Of a DNA stretch of 64,000 nucleotides, positions 8,588 to 17,567 are shown piece by piece (position 1 is the stretch's first letter; each line of letters starts with the position of its first letter). The translations under genes and the position numbers were made by a program. The notes beneath the pieces were generated by a model. The model did not search any database, was not told the origin of the DNA, and saw only the letters and a program-made list of their open reading frames with translations. This stretch comes from Marinobacter nitratireducens. GTDB taxonomy: Bacteria; Pseudomonadota; Gammaproteobacteria; Pseudomonadales; Oleiphilaceae. The DNA lies in assembly GCF_000708045.1 (NCBI RefSeq), contig NZ_ANIE01000002.1:150521-214520 (forward strand). Reading direction: 5' to 3'.

Positions 8588-9654
8588 CTCTCGAAAACAC
8601 GGAGCGATACGCTGATGGTGCGTTGAACTCAAACGATATTCCGCCGTTGCCCGATAGTAAGAAGCGAACTCGGGCGGGAGATGAGTTACAGCCTTGGTGT
8701 GACTACGCCACGATCAATCCTTGCGAAAAGATCATCGCAGGCGTAGTTGACGTCCAGTCCTGCGAGGCCGACGATGAGGAATTTTATAAAGACGAGTGGT
8801 GGGGCTGGACTCATGAGCGTCTCCGCTTCCTCAATAATAAACTGGGACTCAAAGCGCTCGCCTTTGCACTCCCATTTGCCTGGATCGCCACCATTTTTAT
8901 AACCCTGTTACTTCTGTTTTTGGAGGCCATGGATTGGCTCATCTACACCGTCGAGGCCTCAGATATATTGATTACTATATCCGTACTCATCGGAAGTTTT
9001 GGTTATCTTGCTTTGTCCCTCTATCTCGTATATCTGACGACAAACTGGGTCATGGAAAAGGGCGTTGGAACCTTAATAAAGCCGTTTGAGAAAATCCTCC
9101 AAAAGAAGGTCGACAACTCTCTCGCCGACGGCATGAGCGAGCTCAACCGCGTCACCGGACAAGCCAAATTCGCTTTGGGCAAAGGCCGCTATTTCGAAGC
9201 CCCGTTTATCGAATTTGACGCCTACGTTGAGCGGGTGATCCAGCGGGGCGGCATCTTTTACCGCCTGATGTTCGTCCATCGGTACACCGGCAAGATCTTC
9301 AACAAAACCTGGCTCAGCGGCGTCGAAGCCAGCAAGAACGAAGTCCTTGCGCTTTGGGATATGCTGCAACGGTTTATGGATGTCTCTCAGCCGATCCCTG
9401 ACATGCCAAGATTTGAGCCGTTTCGTCATCTGGATCCAGTAACGGCGGAGTACGATCGCAAAACCAACCGTCCTCCCCGCTACTGGCGGGATCTGGACCT
9501 GGAAACCTGGAAATCCGGCGAAGGCGCCAAACTGGCCACGGCCCAAGCCAGATATCCCTGGGGGCGCAGGGTCTGCAAGCTCACTCCAAAACTGGGGCAG
9601 ATTGACATGGCGACCTACCGCGAGAAGCGCTCTGCGTCCGCGAGTGTCATCTAG
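8584..9654 (+). CDS. Family A membrane protein 3 (A3), orphan partner of a lost effector
   Basis: This third A paralogue has 356 residues, like A1. Its start overlaps the stop of the orphan effector tail (ATGA). The N-terminal 90 residues resemble A1 (PPLPDSKKR, DYATINPCEKII) with many silent and amino-acid changes. The two hydrophobic segments (about 95-117 and 128-152) are quite different from A1. From about residue 179 to the end it is nearly identical to A1 in DNA as well as protein, with only scattered differences. The protein therefore looks like a mosaic with its own membrane region and a shared soluble half. It may give immunity to an effector no longer present (inference). It ends seven bases before the convergent DUF1853 gene. 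Confidence 0.73.
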   Translation: MTLENTERYADGALNSNDIPPLPDSKKRTRAGDELQPWCDYATINPCEKIIAGVVDVQSCEADDEEFYKDEWWGWTHERLRFLNNKLGLKALAFALPFAWIATIFITLLLLFLEAMDWLIYTVEASDILITISVLIGSFGYLALSLYLVYLTTNWVMEKGVGTLIKPFEKILQKKVDNSLADGMSELNRVTGQAKFALGKGRYFEAPFIEFDAYVERVIQRGGIFYRLMFVHRYTGKIFNKTWLSGVEASKNEVLALWDMLQRFMDVSQPIPDMPRFEPFRHLDPVTAEYDRKTNRPPRYWRDLDLETWKSGEGAKLATAQARYPWGRRVCKLTPKLGQIDMATYREKRSASASVI

Positions 9655-9661
9655 GTATCAT

Positions 9662-10573
9662 CTATCCTGGGGAGGCATTGGGCCACGAGCCAGGAACAAC
9701 AAAAATTCGCTCCACCTCGCACCATTGCTGGAGCGCTTCATCGTAGGCCAGTTTGGCGAAGAGCCTCGGGATGTTGTCCTGCTCAATCAGCGCCAAGGCT
9801 TTCGCGGACTCGCTCTCAAGAGGGCGTTGTGATTGAGTCCAGGGTCCTATCCAGTGGGGCTTGAGCAGTTGCACCCAGCACGAGGTGTCTTCATAGGGCG
9901 TTGCGCTGGCATACACCCAGCGGCCTCGCAGGTGATCTCGGGGCGCGCTTGAAGGGGCGGCGATTGCTGGGGTGTTTGGGTAAAACAGGTAGCCTGGCAT
10001 GAACACTCGGGCCGTCAACTGCGCGTCTATGTGGTGTTTTTGCAGGAGCGCCTGGGTTTCCGGTTCTCGGGTCCTCTGACTCTGATGCTCTAGAAGGCTA
10101 TGGGTTTTCAGGTCCAGGCGGTCCCGGGCGTTGGGGCCGTACCACCAGTTCTTGCCATCACTTTCGGTAACGCCAAGATAGTATTTGATCGCGATTTCGT
10201 GATGCTCAATGCGATCATCCGTGGTGTTGAGTACTACGAAATCCAGTTCGCCCAGTGTTTTCCCGCCGGACTGTATCTGGGCGTTCTTGAGCAAGATTTT
10301 CCAGCCGAGAAGGTCGGTGAGCAGGGCCTCATAAAGCTGCTCGAAGTAGAAGCCCAGCCGGCGTTTCGGAGGCTCTTTAAGGATGGTTGGCCCGAGGTCG
10401 GGATTGCGGTCCCATTGCAGAAGAATATCGAGGTAGTCCTCTGGCAGGTAGCTGGATGGCTGAAAGGTCATCGATGACTGAGTCAGCTGCGGTGCGCCGC
10501 ATAGCCAGGCCAGGTGGCGAATGGCCGGATTGTGAAATGCCACCAGTTTTCGGTTTTGGTCGGATAGTTCCAT
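9662..10573 (-). CDS. DUF1853 family protein
   Basis: The 303-residue protein matches the DUF1853 pattern: RLGFYFEQLYEALLTDLLGW (about residues 71-90), then GKTLGELDFVVLN and HHEIAIKYYLGV. The order of the LGELDF acidic residue and the E-x-K in HEIAIKYY resembles a PD-(D/E)XK nuclease-like core; that fold is inferred. The C-terminal region is rich in Trp and Pro. No signal peptide or membrane segment is seen, so it is probably cytosolic. It is transcribed convergently to the T6SS island and divergently from the glyoxalase-like gene. Its function is not known. Confidence 0.75.
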   Translation of the reverse strand: MELSDQNRKLVAFHNPAIRHLAWLCGAPQLTQSSMTFQPSSYLPEDYLDILLQWDRNPDLGPTILKEPPKRRLGFYFEQLYEALLTDLLGWKILLKNAQIQSGGKTLGELDFVVLNTTDDRIEHHEIAIKYYLGVTESDGKNWWYGPNARDRLDLKTHSLLEHQSQRTREPETQALLQKHHIDAQLTARVFMPGYLFYPNTPAIAAPSSAPRDHLRGRWVYASATPYEDTSCWVQLLKPHWIGPWTQSQRPLESESAKALALIEQDNIPRLFAKLAYDEALQQWCEVERIFVVPGSWPNASPG

Positions 10574-10653
10574 GGCCCAAGAATACCGTAAACTGTCCGG
10601 AAGGCGAGGGTGAATCCCTTATTCTGGTTCGTCACCTGTATTGAGGAGCTGTT

Positions 10654-11094
10654 ATGGAATATCTGCATACGATGATTCGGGTGAGTAACCTGGACGATAC
10701 CCTGCATTTCTTTTGTGATCTGCTGGGCATGAAGGAAATCAGCCGGAAGAGCAGCGAAAAGGGCAGGTTTACCCTGGTTTTTCTGGCAGCCCCGGGGGAT
10801 GAGGCTCGTGCGCGCGAAGACAAGGCGCCAATGGTTGAGCTGACCTATAACTGGGATCCGGAAGAGTACACCGGCGGCAGGAACTTCGGTCACCTGGCCT
10901 ATCGCGTCGACGATATCTACGCGATTTGTGAGCACCTGCGGGCAAACGGGGTGACGATTAATCGTCCACCGAGGGACGGCTACATGGCGTTTATCAGGAC
11001 GCCTGACAACATATCAATTGAGTTGTTGCAGAAAGGGGATGCGTTACCAGCGAAGGAACCCTGGGTCAGCATGGAGAATACGGGTTCCTGGTAA
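10654..11094 (+). CDS. Glyoxalase I-like VOC family protein
   Basis: The 146-residue protein aligns along its length with GloA (lactoylglutathione lyase), the enzyme that converts the methylglyoxal-glutathione hemithioacetal to S-lactoylglutathione in the cytosol. The four metal ligands of the GloA type are present: His5 (EYLHTM), Glu62 (VELTYNW), His80 (FGHLAYRVDD) and Glu123 (SIELLQ). The insert at about 48-58 (GDEARAREDK) is slightly longer than in E. coli GloA, and the C-terminus is extended by PAKEPWVSMENTGSW. These fit a GloA relative used in marine gammaproteobacteria. Detoxification is likely; the exact substrate is unproven. Confidence 0.85.
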   Translation: MEYLHTMIRVSNLDDTLHFFCDLLGMKEISRKSSEKGRFTLVFLAAPGDEARAREDKAPMVELTYNWDPEEYTGGRNFGHLAYRVDDIYAICEHLRANGVTINRPPRDGYMAFIRTPDNISIELLQKGDALPAKEPWVSMENTGSW

Positions 11095-11139
11095 CGGCTA
11101 GCCTAGAAGGAATATAACCAACACAACATGGAGTGAGTT

Positions 11140-12519
11140 ATGGAGGAGTGGCAAGGATGCCTGGCTCCCCACTGCCAGACGGCCCTGGTCAATGCCAGGG
11201 GAGACGTCGAGCGGCGGGGTGGCTGTGTGATAACGGTTGAGGACTATCTGCTGGCGCTGTTGGATGATTGTCCTTCAGTTGCGAGCTTTCTGCGCAGTTG
11301 CGGGATCGATATGGATGAGTTGGTCCGCACGATTCAATGTGAACAGCCGATTGTGACTGAAGTCGGGGGTGAGGGGCTGCTGTCATCGCAGCTGATTGAC
11401 TGGTTTGCATCCGCTCGCCAGATCAACGAATCCCCCTGGCTGGATTGGCCAGTGCTGCTAGAGGTTCTTACGCACAAGGTCGAACGCTTGCAGAGTAAGG
11501 CCTATGTCGCCGTCCTGGAGCTTGTGCAACAATGGCCCCGCAGTAGTGACCCCGGTGTATCCCGGGATATTGAGGATCATACCAGCGCTCCTGTTGTTGT
11601 CGCCGAACCCGCTTGGGTAACACTTGCCGAAGAGGTTGGCGTGACACTGTCGGCCAATCCTTCCAACTTTGTCTGGGTCAGAGGGGAGCGGGGTTCCGGC
11701 AAATCCTGCTGGCTGCAACATCTCTTGTCGGTGCTTAATCTGGACACCCTGGAACTGGATTTACGCCGTGAGTCCGATGTGCTTGCCAGTGATGTCCCGG
11801 TTGTTCCATCGGATAATGACGCCCGTTGGCCTGTGCTGATTCTCGATAACACCTCTCCCTCTGATCTGATGGCACTGATGAGCAAGCCTGAGAGTGTGTC
11901 TGCGGAGCTTGTGTCGTCCTGGCAGGGGCCAATGCTGTTAATCGGCCCAACGTCCAGTGATGGTGAAGAAAGGGTGCTGTCCCGCTGGCTGGGAAGAAGC
12001 TTTGATGTCTTTGATATGCCCTCCTGCAGTCCGGCGCACCGCAAGACGATCCTGGTGGCACACCAGGCAGCGATCGAAAAACGCTGGAATGTCGAGCTTC
12101 CGCAATCGGTCATACAGTACGCTGCGACTCGTCAGAGCCGTTGTGTTGCGAGCCCGGGCGGCATGCTGCAGTGGGTGGAACGTGCGGCTGCCCGGCTCGA
12201 TATGCTTGCTCGTCGGGGCCCCGGCGAGAGTCTGGTGATGGCGGGCAGAGAGGATTCCCTGAACCGGCAAAAGCTGGTTGCCCTGGCGCGGGGTGAACCT
12301 GTGTCAGATCTTGATGGTTCTTTGGATGAGTTACGGCTTCAGCAAACGGCGGCAGACGTCGCCTGGCAGGAGAGGAAGTCGGCCAACAGACTTCGTCGTC
12401 TGACGATTGAGGACCTGCGGCGCGAACTTGAACGATGGGTTGCAGCCCGCCCCGGGCCGGTTCACTATGTGCTGCATCGAGAACATCAGGACGGAGACCC
12501 CATAAGTGCAGGATCTTGA
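11140..12519 (+). CDS. Clp N-domain protein with P-loop NTPase, function unknown
   Basis: The 459-residue protein starts with a Clp-N-like repeat module (about residues 7-130: HCQTALVNAR, then CVITVEDYLLALLDD, as in ClpA/ClpB/ClpV N-domains). A linker leads to a P-loop domain with Walker A GERGSGKS at 182-189 and a Walker B-like strand PVLILDN at 231-237. A helical C-terminal part is rich in Arg and Leu (about 340-450). There is only one compact ATPase core and no ClpB-style second AAA+ ring, so it is not a ClpA/B/V. The Asp-Asn in place of Asp-Glu after the Walker B strand may mean weak or no hydrolysis. A GGAG site precedes ATG 11140. The next gene starts inside its last codons, so the two are probably a functional pair. 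Confidence 0.7.
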   Translation: MEEWQGCLAPHCQTALVNARGDVERRGGCVITVEDYLLALLDDCPSVASFLRSCGIDMDELVRTIQCEQPIVTEVGGEGLLSSQLIDWFASARQINESPWLDWPVLLEVLTHKVERLQSKAYVAVLELVQQWPRSSDPGVSRDIEDHTSAPVVVAEPAWVTLAEEVGVTLSANPSNFVWVRGERGSGKSCWLQHLLSVLNLDTLELDLRRESDVLASDVPVVPSDNDARWPVLILDNTSPSDLMALMSKPESVSAELVSSWQGPMLLIGPTSSDGEERVLSRWLGRSFDVFDMPSCSPAHRKTILVAHQAAIEKRWNVELPQSVIQYAATRQSRCVASPGGMLQWVERAAARLDMLARRGPGESLVMAGREDSLNRQKLVALARGEPVSDLDGSLDELRLQQTAADVAWQERKSANRLRRLTIEDLRRELERWVAARPGPVHYVLHREHQDGDPISAGS

Positions 12520-12880
12520 AATATATGTGCGTGATTTAGAGGCTGGCGGAGTATCGCAGTGGCTCGGCAATCACTTGGATGAACTGGAACTTGATGACAG
12601 CGATGTCTCTTCGGTTATGAAAGGCAGCGCGCTTTATGACGGCACTCGCATCCGGATTACCCTTTATCCCGGTGCATTCGGTAAACGTTACACCTCTTTG
12701 GTGATTGAGGGGGATGCGTTGCCGTGGAACAGCGATCTGGACTGCGCGAGAAGTGCCTGGCGTTCAATGGACACGGAAATCCGGTGTAGTTCCGGGGAAT
12801 GGCAGGAAGGGCAACCGGTAGAGGATGAGAAGTGGTGGCGCCTGGATAAGCGTGGAGAGCAGCTGGTCGTCTGGAATTGA
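12506..12880 (+). CDS. Small conserved hypothetical protein, partner of the Clp-N/P-loop protein
   Basis: This 124-residue protein starts at GTG 12506, overlapping the upstream gene by 14 bases, so translational coupling is likely. It is acidic with several Trp residues (SQWLGNH, PWNSDLDCARSAW, KWWRLDKRGEQLVVW). It has no signal peptide or membrane segment. I do not recognise a family. A strong terminator starts at its stop codon, so it closes this short operon. Confidence 0.65.
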   Translation: MQDLEIYVRDLEAGGVSQWLGNHLDELELDDSDVSSVMKGSALYDGTRIRITLYPGAFGKRYTSLVIEGDALPWNSDLDCARSAWRSMDTEIRCSSGEWQEGQPVEDEKWWRLDKRGEQLVVWN

Positions 12881-12907
12881 AAAAGGCAGCCCGAAGGCTG
12901 CCTTTTT
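12880..12907. terminator. Bidirectional rho-independent terminator
   Basis: A perfect 7-bp stem GGCAGCC/GGCTGCC with a CGAA tetraloop is flanked by A5 on one side and T5 on the other. It serves both the plus-strand gene ending at 12880 and the minus-strand gene ending at 12924. Confidence 0.9.
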
Positions 12908-12923
12908 AGTTTGACTGAGTGAA

Positions 12924-13451
12924 TCAGTCACTCAGGATGGATACGTTGTCTGCCTGCAGGCCTTTATCGGCCTCAACGACATCGAAGCGCACCAGTTGGC
13001 CCTGACGAAGCACACGACGACCGCGGCCGCGGATGGCGCGGAAATGCACAAACACCTCGTCCCCACTATCACGAACGATAAAGCCGAAGCCTTTTTTGAC
13101 GTTGAACCACTTTACTGTGCCCTCTTCATCGCCTTCCGGGCTGCTCTCATCGTAGTCACCTTCGTCCTCATCCGCGTTACGCTGCGGGCGTGACTGGGCG
13201 CGACGGGGGCTGCTCTGTGCAGATTGCTGCTTGCTGGCGATGGCCACAGCAAGGAAACCGGCAATACCGAAAAGCACCAGCGTGATGATGTAAGCCGCGA
13301 TGCCCCGGGTGCTACCAAGAGCTTCAATGACTTCACCTGCTGCAATGAGGCGAAGCGGTTCTGGCGTGGATGTCAGAATAAAAGCCAGGATGAGCGGGGC
13401 AGGAATGGCGATCAGGATGGCGACAAGGATCGCTTTGGCTGGATTACGCAT
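12924..13451 (-). CDS. Membrane-anchored cold-shock-domain protein
   Basis: The protein has 175 residues. Two hydrophobic helices (about 7-27 and 51-71) are followed by a Gln/Ser/Arg-rich then acidic linker (about 73-110, [13 protein letters not shown] and [17 protein letters not shown]). A full C-terminal cold-shock domain follows, beginning [15 protein letters not shown] (RNP1 KGFGFI) and VFVHFRAI (RNP2 region). Cold-shock domains bind single-stranded nucleic acid. The anchor would hold this one at the inner membrane with the linker and domain in the cytosol (topology inferred). Usual CspA proteins are about 70 residues and soluble. It is monocistronic on the minus strand with the shared terminator at 12880-12907. 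Confidence 0.85.
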   Translation of the reverse strand: MRNPAKAILVAILIAIPAPLILAFILTSTPEPLRLIAAGEVIEALGSTRGIAAYIITLVLFGIAGFLAVAIASKQQSAQSSPRRAQSRPQRNADEDEGDYDESSPEGDEEGTVKWFNVKKGFGFIVRDSGDEVFVHFRAIRGRGRRVLRQGQLVRFDVVEADKGLQADNVSILSD

Positions 13452-13610
13452 TTACTGAAACTTCTCCATTTTATTAACGCTAACGATAAAGAACCGGATA
13501 TCAGGTAAACTCACGACTCCGGCCGGTGAAAACCGCCATCTCCGGAAAAATTACGGCGAGGGCGGCAAAAGCGGAATATTACCAGATTACACTGAGTACT
13601 GACCAAACCC

Positions 13611-13829
13611 ATGACACAGAAAGATCTCGAAACCCGGATGGATGAGCTGGAAATGCGTGTTGCGTTCCAGGACGATCTCATCAACACCTTGAGTGAACAG
13701 GTGGCGAAACAGGAGCTGGAGTTGAGAGAATTGTGGGAGGCGAAGCAATTACTGCACAAGCAGCTGAAGGAAGTGTCGCCGTCGAATATCAGAAGAGAGG
13801 AAGAGGAAACGCCTCCTCCCCACTACTGA
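13611..13829 (+). CDS. slyX: SlyX family protein
   Basis: The 72-residue protein is a short coiled coil (TRMDELEMRVAFQDDLINTL) ending in a Glu-rich patch and the PPPHY tail usual for SlyX. SlyX is a small cytosolic protein of unclear role found across gammaproteobacteria. It is convergent with dapE, with nine bases between the stops. Confidence 0.88.
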   Translation: MTQKDLETRMDELEMRVAFQDDLINTLSEQVAKQELELRELWEAKQLLHKQLKEVSPSNIRREEEETPPPHY

Positions 13830-13838
13830 TTGCTTCGG

Positions 13839-15990
<2,152 letters not shown>

Positions 15991-16017
15991 CAGGTGGTTG
16001 CTCCTATGTATTCGTCT

Positions 16018-16365
16018 TTAATCGTTTGAAAACTGTTGGGCCCACTCATCGGCGTTGAAGCCGACAAAAACAGAGCCGTCGTGCTCAACAACCGGTCGTT
16101 TAATGATCGAGTGGTTCTCAAGCATGATGTCGTGTGCAGATTGGGCGCCAATGGTATCACGAACTTCCTCTGGAAGTTTTCGCCAGGTGGTGCCTCTGCG
16201 ATTAAGCAAAAGCTCCCAGCCAACGGCGTTTTCCCAGTCTTTGAGACGCGCCTCGTCCAGACCTTCTTTCTTGAAATCGTGGAATTCGTACGAGATGCCT
16301 TGCTCGTCCAGCCACTTTCGCGCCTTTTTTACGGTGTCGCAGTTACGGATGCCGTAGATGTTCAT
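16018..16365 (-). CDS. ArsC/Spx-family thioredoxin-fold protein (YffB-like)
   Basis: The 115-residue protein has a thioredoxin-like fold with a single active-site Cys9 in MNIYGIRNCDTVKKARKWL, and the family's IKRPVVEHDG strand near the C-terminus. It is of the YffB type, related to arsenate reductase ArsC but lacking the arsenate-operon context. In related genomes it also sits between dap genes. The ATG overlaps the dapC stop (ATGA), so it is translated with dapC. Reductase substrate unknown. Confidence 0.88.
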   Translation of the reverse strand: MNIYGIRNCDTVKKARKWLDEQGISYEFHDFKKEGLDEARLKDWENAVGWELLLNRRGTTWRKLPEEVRDTIGAQSAHDIMLENHSIIKRPVVEHDGSVFVGFNADEWAQQFSND

Positions 16366-17567
16366 GCTTTATTCGCCTTTACGAAGTCAACGATACGACG
16401 GGCGGCCTCCACACACTCTTCAACGGGCGCCACCAATGCCATGCGTACCCGGTTCTCGCCAGGATTGTGGCCATCTACGGTTCGGGAGAGGTAGCGACCC
16501 GGGAGAACGTGTACGTTCTTCTGTGCCGAGAGTTCCCGGGCAAAGGTTTCATCATCCATAGGCGTGACGGGCCACAGGTAAAAACCGGCGTCAGGAAAAT
16601 CAACGTCCATGACCTCGCGAAGAATCGGCACAACGGCTTCAAATTTTGCCCGATAGGCCTCTCGATTGGCACGCACGTGATCCTCGTCCTGCCAAGCGGC
16701 AATGCTGGCCAACTGGTTGTGGATCGGCATGGCGCAGCCATGGTATGTCCGATATTTGAGGTAGCCCTTCAGAATGTCGGCATCGCCGGCAACGAAACCG
16801 GAGCGCAGGCCCGGAAGATTGCTGCGCTTGGACAGGCTGTGGAAAACGACGCAGCGGGCGAAGTCGTCACGGCCGATGGCCGCACAGGTCTGCAACAGAC
16901 CTTCGGGCGGATTGTTCTCGTCCGGGTAGAGTTCGGAATAGCATTCGTCTGAGGCGACGATGAAATCGTGTTTATCGGCCAATTCAATAACTTTGACCAG
17001 TGTTTCCCGGGGGATGACGGCGCCGCTGGGGTTGCCGGGTGAACAGAGAAACAGCACCTGGCAACTCCTCCAGACACCGTCCGGGACGGCGTCAAAATCG
17101 GGGATAAAACCGTTGCTGCCATCGCATGGCAGGTAGACGGGAGTCGCGCCTGCAAGGAAGGCAGCGCCTTCGTAAACCTGATAGAACGGGTTTGGGCTAA
17201 CCACGGTGGCGTTGGCCTTTGAGGCATCAACAACAGCCTGAACCAGGGAGAATATGGCCTCACGGGTGCCATTCACCGGAACCACGTTATCGGTGGCGCT
17301 CAGGCTGCCCGGCTTGAGCGCAAACCTGTTGGTTGCCCAAGCACTGATGGCCTCCCGGAGTTCGTCGGTGCCCTTGGTGGTTGGGTAGTTGGCCAGTTTG
17401 CTGAGGTTGTCAGCAATCACCTGTTTCACGAAGTCGGGAGACGGGTGCTTGGGCTCGCCGATACCCAGGGAAATAGGCCTCAGGTGCTCCGGGACACTGA
17501 TGCCGGCTTTTAGTATTGCGAGCTTTTCAAACGGGTAGGGGTGGAGTCTTTCCAGGTTTGGATTCAT
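16362..17567 (-). CDS. dapC: N-succinyldiaminopimelate aminotransferase
   Basis: The 401-residue fold-type I PLP aminotransferase makes N-succinyl-LL-diaminopimelate from the 2-amino-6-oxopimelate derivative. It starts MNPNLERLHPYPFEKL, typical of DapC, and has LFLCSPGNPSGAVI and SDECYSELYPDE. The PLP lysine lies in FHSLSKRSNLPGLRSGF, and the DAGFYLWPV segment follows. Start ATG 17567 is chosen because it overlaps the glnD stop (ATGA) and matches the family start; a longer frame to 17615 lacks family support. It is co-transcribed with glnD and the ArsC-like gene. Confidence 0.94.
   Translation of the reverse strand: MNPNLERLHPYPFEKLAILKAGISVPEHLRPISLGIGEPKHPSPDFVKQVIADNLSKLANYPTTKGTDELREAISAWATNRFALKPGSLSATDNVVPVNGTREAIFSLVQAVVDASKANATVVSPNPFYQVYEGAAFLAGATPVYLPCDGSNGFIPDFDAVPDGVWRSCQVLFLCSPGNPSGAVIPRETLVKVIELADKHDFIVASDECYSELYPDENNPPEGLLQTCAAIGRDDFARCVVFHSLSKRSNLPGLRSGFVAGDADILKGYLKYRTYHGCAMPIHNQLASIAAWQDEDHVRANREAYRAKFEAVVPILREVMDVDFPDAGFYLWPVTPMDDETFARELSAQKNVHVLPGRYLSRTVDGHNPGENRVRMALVAPVEECVEAARRIVDFVKANKA

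Noticed and set aside
778..9654. Insertion sequence or integrase as cause of the duplications
   Set aside because: No transposase, terminal inverted repeats or target-site duplications were seen; homologous recombination between copies suffices.
11140..12519. ClpV (T6SS sheath recycling ATPase)
   Set aside because: The N-domain is similar, but the protein is half the needed length and lacks the two AAA+ rings.
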